Of a stretch of 64,000 nt of DNA, positions 9,668-18,001 are shown piece by piece (position 1 is the first letter of the stretch; each line of letters begins with the position of its first letter). The stretch is from CAYJPA01 sp964371945. GTDB lineage: Bacteria; Chloroflexota; Chloroflexia; Thermomicrobiales; UBA6265. Where the stretch lies: the NCBI GenBank assembly GCA_964371945.1, contig CAYJPA010000012.1, positions 1 to 64,000 of the forward strand. The letters are read 5' to 3'. Made by a program: the position numbers and the translations under genes. The notes beneath the pieces were generated by a model, which was not told where the DNA came from, did no database searches, and saw nothing but the letters and a program-made list of their open reading frames with translations.

Positions 9668-11110
9668 TTGATAGCTGCAGAAAGCCGGGATCCAAGAGTG
9701 AGTGGCGCTCCCACGCCTTCCCGCCGTGATATTCGCGATACGATCGATTGGATCAAAGCGCGACGGTTGCATGTTGTTCTCGGCGCCGTTTTCGTGCTGG
9801 CAATTGGACTGCAACAGAACTTTTCGCATTTATCCGCGTCTCAATTCCATCCCGACGAGTCACGCTGGCTCAATCGCGCGCATTACACCAAGGATTTGCT
9901 GCACCCATTCAGTTCAGTCTGGGAGGATCGGTATCTGATCCGTGGGCAACCGCCCGGCGGCTCGTACATCACCGGTATCGGACTGCTCATGCAAGGTCGC
10001 GATCTGGACACAAACGGAGCGTGGGACTTCCGCTATGGCAGCGAATCTGTCACCTGGTGGAATACGAGCCGGGGCAACATGCCGTCGTTGGACGATCTGC
10101 GCGCGGCTCGGCGGACCAGCGCGTTTCTGGGGGCGATTTCTGCGCTCGCCGTGTTCTTGATCGTAACTCAGATCTCGAATGTTGCGGGCGGAATCACCGC
10201 CGGCGTCTTTTTCGCCGTACATCCGTTGAGCGTTTATCTGTCGACGATCGCGGTTTCCGACGCGGCGTTTACCTGTCTCGTCGCGCTCACAACGCTCTCC
10301 GGGATGGCACTCGCGCGAAAGCCGGCATGGGGCCGGACGGTTGTTCTCGGCTTGCTTCTTGGCGCCGGAGCAGCGACCAAGCTCAGTCCTATCTTCATCG
10401 CGATCGGTCTCGCGGGGATGGGTTTCGTTTTCGTGGCCGATCCGCTCTTGCGCCGGGTTCCGCCCGTTCGATGGCTACTGGATCGAGCTCCTGGAATGGA
10501 CTCCCCGAAAAGAGCGAGCCTGGGCTGGAAACTGATCTCATTGCCGCTGATCGCGGCGTTGACCTTTGTGCTGACGTATCCCTATTTGTGGCCGGCGCCG
10601 ATCGCGCGAACGCGAAATTTGTTCGAATTCCGAAAAGCTGAAATGGAAAATCAGGCCAGGATTTGGCCTGATTCGGCAGTGACGTCTCGACTCGATGCGC
10701 TGGACCGAACGTGGCAGACGCTCGAGCACCGGTACAGCGCAACGAGTAGGCTCTTTGGAGATCTCTTTGCGACATTCGGACGCGATTTATCCAGTGGTGG
10801 ATTCGACCTTCCGATTGCATTCGTCGGATTGATCGTGCTGCTCGTTTTGACTTGGAATCGGGGTGTCGTTAGCCCAAGCTTTTTCGCGGTCGTTCTCAGC
10901 GGTGCGCAAAGCGCATTGATCCTGGGGGGTATGCAGATCGATTTCGATCGCTATTACCTCCCGATCGTGTTTGCATTTGCGATCGGCGTTGGAGTGTCCG
11001 CCTCCGGACTTTGGTGGCTGGCCGTGCGTGTGATCACGCGAGGTACCTGGCCCGTGAGACGCCATGTGTTCTCGAACAATCAGAGCCTCAAGCAGGTTCC
11101 GTCCAGGTAG
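9668..11110 (+). CDS. GT-C type membrane glycosyltransferase (PMT/ArnT-like)
   Basis: A polytopic protein of 480 residues with about ten hydrophobic segments. After the first membrane helix it has QFHPDESRW, the acidic first-loop motif of GT-C enzymes that use polyprenyl-phosphate sugars; KLSPIFIAIG and TYPYLWP are also typical of PMT_2/ArnT-like proteins. It probably moves a sugar from a lipid carrier to an acceptor outside the cytoplasmic membrane; donor and acceptor are unknown. The start is TTG with GAGGGA just upstream; GTG at 9698 is an alternative. It follows aroA by 33 bp but is not functionally tied to it. Confidence 0.75.
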   Translation: MIAAESRDPRVSGAPTPSRRDIRDTIDWIKARRLHVVLGAVFVLAIGLQQNFSHLSASQFHPDESRWLNRAHYTKDLLHPFSSVWEDRYLIRGQPPGGSYITGIGLLMQGRDLDTNGAWDFRYGSESVTWWNTSRGNMPSLDDLRAARRTSAFLGAISALAVFLIVTQISNVAGGITAGVFFAVHPLSVYLSTIAVSDAAFTCLVALTTLSGMALARKPAWGRTVVLGLLLGAGAATKLSPIFIAIGLAGMGFVFVADPLLRRVPPVRWLLDRAPGMDSPKRASLGWKLISLPLIAALTFVLTYPYLWPAPIARTRNLFEFRKAEMENQARIWPDSAVTSRLDALDRTWQTLEHRYSATSRLFGDLFATFGRDLSSGGFDLPIAFVGLIVLLVLTWNRGVVSPSFFAVVLSGAQSALILGGMQIDFDRYYLPIVFAFAIGVGVSASGLWWLAVRVITRGTWPVRRHVFSNNQSLKQVPSR

Positions 11111-11134
11111 CGCATGTAAACGCGGCCGTAGCCC

Positions 11135-11824
11135 CTAACCTCGCGATTCGAGCATGAGCTCGACTCGAAACGTCGGGTCTTCATCGCTCTCCAGAATGAA
11201 AACATCACCAGAGTCAAGCGGCACATCGAACACAATGCCAGTCTGCTCCGTTGAGCTTGGGCCAATTGACAGCGACCACGCTCGACCGAACACGTCCTGG
11301 CTAGCAGTAATGCTGGGTTGATAAGCACGGCCCGCCGAGCTCACCAGCCGCCAATTAATGAACGGTTCCCGCTGGGCGCTGTTGGTCAAATTTTCGATTT
11401 CCAGATGCACGCTGAGAAACCGGCCTTCCGGTTGCCGGCCGCCGGGAGTCCCAGCGTCGGTGATGCTTATGACGGTGATCGAGAACTTGCCCCGATAGAT
11501 GAACGTTTGTCCGGCAGGACTTGGTGGAACTACTGTTGCGGCCGCCGTTGGCAGGGGAGTATTTGTCGCCGTCGGCGAGGGCGGAGGCGTGCAGACCACG
11601 GGTTGCGCAACCTTCGTTCTCAAATCGTTGAGCTCAATCAGCTCCGCGGTCCTGGTGGCGGTGGCGTCCGCATTCAGATCGGTCGCGGTCACCGGGCCGT
11701 TGCTCGAAACAACGATCCCGATTGTGATTCCGGCGATCAACGCGCATGCGATGATCCACCATGACGGGGTCCGCGGGTTTGCTCCGGATCTCGTTGCGCT
11801 GCAATGCTGTTGTTCGTCTGACAT
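11135..11824 (-). CDS. Membrane-anchored DUF4352-like protein
   Basis: 229 residues. A short cytosolic head is followed by one transmembrane helix (about residues 23-42, WIIACALIAGITIGIVV), a Pro/Thr-rich linker with two prolines-rich stretches, and a C-terminal Ig-like beta-sandwich (about 110-229) with the pattern of DUF4352: FLSVHLEIENLTN, then WRLVSSAGRAY, and a hydrophobic end strand. Such domains sit outside the membrane and are linked to surface or stress functions, without a known reaction. ATG has GGGGAG about 5 nt upstream. The gene converges with the GT-C gene, with 24 bp between the stops. Confidence 0.65.
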   Translation of the reverse strand: MSDEQQHCSATRSGANPRTPSWWIIACALIAGITIGIVVSSNGPVTATDLNADATATRTAELIELNDLRTKVAQPVVCTPPPSPTATNTPLPTAAATVVPPSPAGQTFIYRGKFSITVISITDAGTPGGRQPEGRFLSVHLEIENLTNSAQREPFINWRLVSSAGRAYQPSITASQDVFGRAWSLSIGPSSTEQTGIVFDVPLDSGDVFILESDEDPTFRVELMLESRG

Positions 11825-11926
11825 TTCGACTCCCCAGGATCAGAAGCGCAAATGCATGCACAATCCTGCCTGCCGGGCCGGCGCCGCATAATCACCCGTA
11901 AGGGCCAATCGCGCGGGCTAAACGGA

Positions 11927-11956
11927 AACTCCCAGGCCGTTGCCGGCCTGGGAGTT
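11927..11956 (-). terminator. Intrinsic terminator-like hairpin after the pilin gene
   Basis: A perfect 13-bp inverted repeat (AACTCCCAGGCCG with its complement) around a 4-nt loop, about 50 bp beyond the pilin stop codon. On the minus strand it is followed by a short T-rich stretch (GTTTCCGTTT). A second, weaker 7-bp hairpin (ATTGCGG/CCGCAAT) lies at 11970-11990 between the gene and this one. Confidence 0.7.
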
Positions 11957-12004
11957 GATTGGCGAGTCGATTGCGGAATTGAACCGCAATGTGGATTCCC
12001 GAGA

Positions 12005-12196
12005 CTAAGTAATTGTGAGGCTGTCTGCGATTGACGTAAAGACAGCCGAGACCTTCGAGCCTACGGTCATAAGGACAGTGATGGCGACAACCGACACGAG
12101 AACCAAGATCAGGGCGTATTCAACCATGCCCTGGCCCTCTTCCTTCGTGTCGAACTTCGCGAGCCAGTTCATGATGTTGACGTACAGAAGATTCAT
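12005..12196 (-). CDS. Flp-family type IVb prepilin
   Basis: A 63-residue prepilin: a charged leader ending in EEGQG, then MVEYALILVLVSVVA. The Gly before the cleavage point and the Glu-Tyr pair at mature positions 3-4 are the Flp hallmark, recognised by the TadV prepilin peptidase. The hydrophobic helix forms the pilus core. ATG 12196 is preceded by GGAGG at about 9 nt; a longer open frame upstream has no such support. No tadV, cpaF, tadB/C or rcpA gene lies in the window, so assembly must use genes elsewhere or this copy is an orphan. Confidence 0.88.
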   Translation of the reverse strand: MNLLYVNIMNWLAKFDTKEEGQGMVEYALILVLVSVVAITVLMTVGSKVSAVFTSIADSLTIT

Positions 12197-12487
12197 TGCG
12201 TGTTTCCTCCCTGCAGACTGATGATCCAAAAAGTGCCGAAAAATCCACGTCGCTCGTTCCCCGCGGATTGGCTGTCCCGTACCGCGCCGCCGGGTTTGTT
12301 TGACGGTTGCTATGCTAGGTGAGGCTGGCGGGTTCAAGAATCACCCAAGGGCCGCATCAGAAGACGGGACGTCCGTACTTGCCGACATACAGGGGTATTA
12401 ATCGTTGATCTGAACGTGCAGGGAGCCCGTCCTATTCGCTCAGCGGGGCACTTATGATTGGTATCAGCACTCCGTGATGGTGTGGAA
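12197..12487. other. Divergent intergenic region, pilin / hydrolase-fold gene
   Basis: About 290 bp between the divergent pilin and hydrolase-fold genes. Apart from the pilin Shine-Dalgarno (complement of CCTCC near 12208-12212) I find no convincing promoter boxes, repeats or RNA motif. Confidence 0.4.
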
Positions 12488-13369
12488 ATGAGCGGTTCAC
12501 GCGCCGGAAGCACACGATTTGCCATTCGGAACAACTCGAGAGTCGCGTACGATCCAGGTACGACGCCAGAAGGCGTTGGCGATCAACCGGCCGTGGTGCT
12601 TTTGCACGACCTCCTATTCGACCGCAACGAGTTCGCGGCGCAACGCTCTGCTCTGGGAGTTGGGAGCCGGGTTATTGCGGTCGATGCCCGTGGTCATGGC
12701 GCAAGCGCGACCCTGGCAAATCAGTGGTACACGATGTCAGAGCTGGCTCAGGATGTCATCGCGATCCTGAACCTCGAAGAGATTACCTCCGCGCATCTGA
12801 TCGGACATGGGCTTGGCGGAGCAGTCGCCTTCGAAATCGCGCGGAGGCACCCCGCGTGGACGACTTCATTGACGCTGATTGAACCGTCGCTTTACAGCGT
12901 GCTCGACAATGACGCCTCGGCGGCGGAAGCGTCTGGACTTCGCAACGAGCTCCGCACAACCGATCGAGCGGCCGCTGACGCCGCATACAAGGGCCTGACG
13001 GACAAAGCGCTCGATGTCTATCTCTCGCCGAGATGGGGTCAAGCGTGGCGGGAGTCGACATCGAAACCGCGGCTCGCGGCAATTCGGCGACATGCCGGCG
13101 CCCTTTCCGGAATGTTGCCAGCTATCGATGCCTACGTGGTTCCCAAGAACGAGCTCCGGCTCTTCCTTGTGCCAACGCTATTGATCGTTGGCGAAGGATC
13201 GCATACCGTCATCCGTCTGACCGCGGAGCGGATCGTGGCCCAGATTCCCGCGGGCCGGCTGGTGACCATCCCATTCGGCAATCGCGCGGCCGGTCCATTC
13301 TCTGGGGACGGAGCATCAGCACTCAACAGAGAGCTTGCGGCATCACTGTACGATCTCGAATCCGAGTGA
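12488..13369 (+). CDS. Alpha/beta-hydrolase fold protein lacking the catalytic triad
   Basis: 293 residues with the classic fold order: VVLLHDLLFD (oxyanion-hole strand), DARGHGAS, the elbow LIGHGLGGAVAFEIA, and a C-terminal LLIVGEGSHT strand. The elbow reads G-H-G-L-G at residues 106-110, so the nucleophile Ser is Gly108. Where an acid is normally found after the VGE strand there is Ser238 (GEGS), and the usual GxGH His region reads PFGNRAAG (Asn265). All three triad positions thus seem lost, suggesting a non-catalytic fold member. ATG 12488 was chosen; an in-frame TTG at 12458 adds ten residues. Confidence 0.75.
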   Translation: MSGSRAGSTRFAIRNNSRVAYDPGTTPEGVGDQPAVVLLHDLLFDRNEFAAQRSALGVGSRVIAVDARGHGASATLANQWYTMSELAQDVIAILNLEEITSAHLIGHGLGGAVAFEIARRHPAWTTSLTLIEPSLYSVLDNDASAAEASGLRNELRTTDRAAADAAYKGLTDKALDVYLSPRWGQAWRESTSKPRLAAIRRHAGALSGMLPAIDAYVVPKNELRLFLVPTLLIVGEGSHTVIRLTAERIVAQIPAGRLVTIPFGNRAAGPFSGDGASALNRELAASLYDLESE

Positions 13370-13382
13370 GCGAACTGAATTG

Positions 13383-14444
13383 TTATGCCGCCAGCTCCTC
13401 GACGGCCGGCGACTCTTCGTGCGATTCCTTGGCTTCTTCATCGCGACCGAGCTTCCTGTAAGTGCCTGGGGTCGTGTTCCGCAAGCGCAACAGGGTTCTT
13501 CTGGTGAAGAGCGTGCCGTTCCCGAGTTTCCATGCCGACACAGCTATGGCAAGGCCCGCGGCGATATCCAAAAAGTAATGCTCACCGAGATAGATCAGAG
13601 CGATCCCCATCAGCGACGCGTAGGTCAGGGTTAGGAGCTGCCAATGCCGGCGGCCGAATCGACACGCCAGAAAGAAAAGCAGGACTGTACTTGCGAAGTG
13701 AATCGAAGGCATCGCCGCAAGCTCGTTGGAGTCCTTGACGAACTCGGACTCCTCGCCGTCGGTATTGGTTTTAAAGAAGCCCTGGAACCTCGTCAGGAAC
13801 TTGAATCCCGCGCGATCGATTGACTCACCGCTCTGCTCGTCCACCGCGAGCCATGGCGGATTCGTCGGGATCAAGGCGAACAATCCGCAACTCATCAGTA
13901 ACAGCAAGGCGAGGGCTCGGACGTGAGCTCGAAACAACGCACTGTTTTTGACAATGGCAATGACCGCCACGATCGAAGACGTTGCGAAAAACGAAGCGTA
14001 GACAACGCCCAATCCCCAGTCCCACGGATTGGGATGCATCGGGTCGTAAAACCAATTCTGAAGACGCGAAGAGGGCAACTGTCCCCCGAAGAGCCAACGC
14101 TCAACGTTCGCTACCAGATCTACCTGTGCCGTCGAGCCGAGATCATCTCCGATCCCACGGAGCACCGAGAAGGCGAACCAAAGAAGCGACCAAAGAAAGA
14201 ACCCAAAAATGATCGAGAAGAAGCGCTGAAGCGGCAGTCGCGCGGCCAATCCGATCGCAATCAAGAGGAGCCCGCTCGAGGCCAACGCACGGCCGCCGAC
14301 AAATGATGATCCCACAAGGGCAACGCCACATATCGTCGCGATCAACGTGACCCACGGTTGAGCTCTCTGATACAGCGAGGTTGAGCGATTCGTTTGGAGG
14401 TCCAGATTGGGATCGATTATCTCCGCCGTCGTGGGAATCCTCAT
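13383..14444 (-). CDS. PAP2-superfamily membrane phosphatase or phosphotransferase (AUR1-like)
   Basis: 353 residues with about six membrane segments. The C-terminal half carries the PAP2 motifs AMPSIHFAST (SxxH region) and YLGEHYFLDIAAG (HxxxD), arranged as in inositol-phosphotransferase/AUR1-like PAP2 proteins rather than soluble acid phosphatases. The likely role is lipid-phosphate hydrolysis or headgroup transfer on the outer face of the membrane. The start ATG has GAGG about 8 nt upstream. The gene ends 13 bp from the convergent hydrolase-fold gene. A second PAP2 gene of similar design is at 53346. Confidence 0.8.
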   Translation of the reverse strand: MRIPTTAEIIDPNLDLQTNRSTSLYQRAQPWVTLIATICGVALVGSSFVGGRALASSGLLLIAIGLAARLPLQRFFSIIFGFFLWSLLWFAFSVLRGIGDDLGSTAQVDLVANVERWLFGGQLPSSRLQNWFYDPMHPNPWDWGLGVVYASFFATSSIVAVIAIVKNSALFRAHVRALALLLLMSCGLFALIPTNPPWLAVDEQSGESIDRAGFKFLTRFQGFFKTNTDGEESEFVKDSNELAAMPSIHFASTVLLFFLACRFGRRHWQLLTLTYASLMGIALIYLGEHYFLDIAAGLAIAVSAWKLGNGTLFTRRTLLRLRNTTPGTYRKLGRDEEAKESHEESPAVEELAA

Positions 14445-14761
14445 CGAAGTGTCCTCGTGTGATGGCGCAGTGGAGCAAAGCGATGACGATCAGAATCTGA
14501 ACTCTAGACGAGTGCTGAGGTCATCGGGCTGAGGTCATCGGGTTGAGATGCTCGCAGTTCCGCCATGGCGGGGCCATAGCCTATATGTATGAACTTCGCT
14601 GGAGGCAAACAACCACCTTCAACGACCGCAACCTTCGAAGCCGCGGTGACGGTGAATTCAAGCGAAACAGCCGTCCGGGACTTTTTTGCGATGCCGCCAC
14701 CGTGACCGCTGCCTGATGATCAAGTGCAGTGGGAGCACACAAGCGCGGTTACTCAGTTCGC
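14445..14761. other. Intergenic region between divergent PAP2 and GT-C genes
   Basis: About 315 bp. It contains a short tandem duplication (GGTCATCGGGCTGA / GGTCATCGGGTTGA at about 14519-14546). I see no clear promoter or RNA structure. Confidence 0.4.
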
Positions 14762-16807
14762 ATGAGCAACTCAAAGAGGGGTGTTGTGCAATCGGAGTTG
14801 TGGCTCGGCCGCCGAAGACTCACACTGTCTGACCTCCGCGTTCGGGTGAATGTCATCGTGCGCGCCGTGGCAAACGAGCGGCTATTCATTGCCCTGATGA
14901 CGATGCTCGCGGCGCTCGTGCGATTGCCGACGTTGGGACGCAAGAGCCTCTGGTACGACGAGCTGATCTCAATCTCGGTCGCGAGTCATTCGGTCTCCAC
15001 TATCCTGAGCGCGAGACTACGTGTCGGTGCAAGCGATGCGGTCGTTGATCAGCTCTTCACGAACAACCCGCCGCTGCACTTGCTCCTCATTCACGTTGTC
15101 AGGTTCGTCTCCACGTCCGAAACCGCGATGCGGCTCCCATTTGCGATTTCGGGAGTCGTGGCGATGCCCGTCGCCTTCCTTGTCATCCAACGACTGCTTG
15201 GAATCCGTTCCGCTATTGCTGGTACATTGCTCTTCGCTATCTCCCCGCTCCACATTTCGTATTCACAGGAAGCGCGGCCAACAGCGCTCATGGTTCTGTT
15301 CAGTCTCTGTGGGCTTCTCTTTTTGCTCAAGGCTGTTGACGGCGGTCATCGCCGCAATTGGGTCTGGTTTGTTCTTTTTGGTGTCCTCAATGTGTGGTCG
15401 AGTTATTTCGCATTGATCGCGGTCATGCCAACACTTGGAGTTGTCTGGCTGATTTTGCTGTTGGAGTGTCGTCAGAAGCGGGAGCCCGCGGCACGACGAT
15501 CGATACTTGCAAATGGAATCTTGTCGTTTGTTGGAATCGCAATCGGAACGCTGCCGCTGATCAAGGATCTCGTTTCGATTGCTGGAATGAACGATGCCCA
15601 GGCCGCACCGGCGACATCGATGCTCGCGTCAGTGCTCGACATCTGGTGGTTGCTCTTCAATCTCGCCAATCCCATCCCAGATGACCGATTGACCAGCATG
15701 CTCGCCGCGGGGATGGTCACGGGTGGACTCCTGGCAGTACTCCGGTTGAGAACGCATGGAGTTGCTATCGTCATCGCGTGGGTGTTTGCTCCGTGTGTGT
15801 TGTTGAAAACGATTCAGAGCGACCATATCGTGAACTACCGCTACGTTCTTGCCTCACTGCCCATGATCCTCGCGCTGGCAACAGTGGGCGGTCCCGTATT
15901 GATCCCACCGCCGATCCGGCGCAAACATCCGCGATTCGCGAATGCCTTTGGTTCAGGGCTCTTGATCGTACTCATCGCGCTCAATGTGCTCGGAATTCGG
16001 AACTATGAGGCCGGTGCGATCACGACGGGCCCAATCAAACCAGACTGGCATAGCGTTGTTTCGAGGTACGCCGAACACTCCGGTCCGGAAAGCTGTCTGG
16101 TGGTGGTCGATGGCGTTGGCAACGCATTTTCGCAGGTGGTTCCCTATTACATTGATCGCGCAACAGACTCGTCGTGCAGTGTCGATGCCCGTGACCCGGG
16201 GTTGCTGGGAGTCGCCGCGAGTCATCCCGATCTATGGTGGGCGGTCAGCGATCAATGGTATTTCCCCGAACAACGCGAGGCACTCACAGAAACGATGAAG
16301 AGCGCAGGAGATCTCTACGAGTTCGATTTCGTCATGCTTCTCCATCCGGAGATTGCTACCGGGGGTGGCGACACAATTGCGATGGAGGCACTTCTTCTCC
16401 AGTTGATCGACACTGCGGAGCCCGATCGATGTCGCAGCTCGATCGTCGCGCCCGCTGTACGCGAGAGCCTGGCGAATCTCTACATACTCGAAAATCGGGA
16501 TCCTGCCGGCATCGTTTCATTAATCACGGGTTTCGATCCGCCAATGAATGACAACGACGGTTTGATGTGGGACCGCGCTTTCCAGAGGCTCGAACGGGGG
16601 GACGTTATAGGCGCGAGAACTATCGCAATTCGGCTGGTTGCGCTCTATCCGGGCGAAGAACGAGTCTACCTGCTGATGTCCGAAATCGAACGGGAAGCAG
16701 GCCACGACACGTGGAGATCGTTTGAGCGGGTTGCCGGCGTCTTGGCTGAATCTGGTGGCGCCTCCGGCCACAGCGGGCGTGCAAAACCATGCGATGACTC
16801 TTCCTAG
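14762..16807 (+). CDS. GT-C type glycosyltransferase (PMT_2/ArnT-like) with soluble C-terminal domain
   Basis: About 681 residues: a polytopic N-terminal part (to about residue 410) with the GT-C motifs SLWYDELISISVA in the first outer loop, NNPPLHLLLIH and SYSQEARPTALMVLF, then a soluble C-terminal region of about 270 residues. WYDE and NPPLH are typical of the PMT_2 group that uses lipid-linked sugars. The C-terminal region ends in helical segments resembling a TPR-like tail (GARTIAIRLVALYPGEERVY). Start is uncertain: ATG 14762 or GTG 14729, neither with a strong Shine-Dalgarno. Substrates are unknown. Confidence 0.75.
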   Translation: MSNSKRGVVQSELWLGRRRLTLSDLRVRVNVIVRAVANERLFIALMTMLAALVRLPTLGRKSLWYDELISISVASHSVSTILSARLRVGASDAVVDQLFTNNPPLHLLLIHVVRFVSTSETAMRLPFAISGVVAMPVAFLVIQRLLGIRSAIAGTLLFAISPLHISYSQEARPTALMVLFSLCGLLFLLKAVDGGHRRNWVWFVLFGVLNVWSSYFALIAVMPTLGVVWLILLLECRQKREPAARRSILANGILSFVGIAIGTLPLIKDLVSIAGMNDAQAAPATSMLASVLDIWWLLFNLANPIPDDRLTSMLAAGMVTGGLLAVLRLRTHGVAIVIAWVFAPCVLLKTIQSDHIVNYRYVLASLPMILALATVGGPVLIPPPIRRKHPRFANAFGSGLLIVLIALNVLGIRNYEAGAITTGPIKPDWHSVVSRYAEHSGPESCLVVVDGVGNAFSQVVPYYIDRATDSSCSVDARDPGLLGVAASHPDLWWAVSDQWYFPEQREALTETMKSAGDLYEFDFVMLLHPEIATGGGDTIAMEALLLQLIDTAEPDRCRSSIVAPAVRESLANLYILENRDPAGIVSLITGFDPPMNDNDGLMWDRAFQRLERGDVIGARTIAIRLVALYPGEERVYLLMSEIEREAGHDTWRSFERVAGVLAESGGASGHSGRAKPCDDSS

Positions 16808-16939
16808 AGCGCCAAGAAGCCGGAGTTGTCGATGCTGAATCAATTACTCCGTACTCCGCGGAAGTGGGCAAGATCGATGTCCGCCAACAAGTAGTTTGGT
16901 GGTGCAGATTCTATGCATCCTGTGAGACTGACATCGGCG

Positions 16940-17851
16940 TTACGCCCGGCGAACGAGGGCGACGCCTGCCAGTGCCAGGAGCCCTCCTACGGCTTGCAGC
17001 AAGCTCAATCGTTCGCCGAGAAAGAGCGCGGCCAGCACCATCGCGCCGACCGGTTGCAGGTAGAGATAGACAAGCGTTCGGACTCCTCCGAGCTGTTGAA
17101 CCGCACGTTGCCAAAGAAAGTTGCCGACCACCATTCCGAACAGAGCCGCATAAACCAGCGATCCCCACGCCAGTACTCCAGGCGTGCGATCAATAATCCG
17201 CGGCAGATACCAAACCCCAACCGGAGCAGTTGCGAGAAGAGAGCTTCCAAACATCCACATGTTGGCGCGCACTGAGCCATACTTCTTGATCAACGAGACC
17301 GGCCACAGTGTGGCGCCCATCCAGCTGATCGCGGAGATGAGCGCAAGGAGGTCGCCGGTTAGCGACGTTCCGGCCGTCTGCCCGGCTCCAAGCATCAGTA
17401 CAATCACGCCGGTGAATCCACCAATGAGTCCGCCCAGCGATCTTCTGGGCAATCGCTTTCGTTTGACGCCCAAGCGGTATCCGGCCACGAGCAGTGGGCT
17501 GGTGGAAGCGATGATCACGGTGTGAGCAACCGATGTCCGATCGAGCGCGGCCGTGTAACAGAGTTGGGAGACTCCGATCCCGATCAGGCCGGTTAGCACA
17601 AGCCGCGGTAGGTCCGAACGATCGACCCGAATTGGCTGCCAGCGATAGATCAGAAATACGGCAAGAATCGCGATCGATATCACCGGCCGGATGACGGTGT
17701 AGACGAGTACAGGAAACTCCCGCAAGGCGAATTTCGAAAACGGAGCGGTTGCGCTCCATATCATGATCGCGCCGATTGCCGCGAGATTGAGAACCGACCG
17801 CTCTTCGATCGGAGCTCGTCGATCAGTCCGTTCCGGGGAATCCGCCGTCAT
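16940..17851 (-). CDS. EamA/DMT-family transporter
   Basis: 303 residues, ten hydrophobic helices in two EamA repeats. IWSATAPFSKFALREFP in the first repeat and SWMGATLWPVSLIKKYG in the second match the start of each EamA unit; the last helix ends GLLALAGVALVRRA. Family members export metabolites or amino acids across the cytoplasmic membrane; no substrate can be read from sequence. It converges with the GT-C gene at 16807. Confidence 0.88.
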   Translation of the reverse strand: MTADSPERTDRRAPIEERSVLNLAAIGAIMIWSATAPFSKFALREFPVLVYTVIRPVISIAILAVFLIYRWQPIRVDRSDLPRLVLTGLIGIGVSQLCYTAALDRTSVAHTVIIASTSPLLVAGYRLGVKRKRLPRRSLGGLIGGFTGVIVLMLGAGQTAGTSLTGDLLALISAISWMGATLWPVSLIKKYGSVRANMWMFGSSLLATAPVGVWYLPRIIDRTPGVLAWGSLVYAALFGMVVGNFLWQRAVQQLGGVRTLVYLYLQPVGAMVLAALFLGERLSLLQAVGGLLALAGVALVRRA

Positions 17852-18001
17852 CGATCTGCAATTCCATTTGCGTCCACGCGGAAGTTTCTCCGCCGGCCGA
17901 GCCGGCGCGTTCGTGGAGAGTCACAGGTGATGAGATGAAACGTGGTGTTCTCTCTCGTGTCACAGCGTAGCGCGGTTCCCTGATTCTCGCTTCGATGGAA
18001 T

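Noticed and set aside
11957..12004. Possible tRNA-like folding next to the pilin terminator
   Set aside because: Only small hairpins; no acceptor stem, anticodon loop or T-loop sequence.
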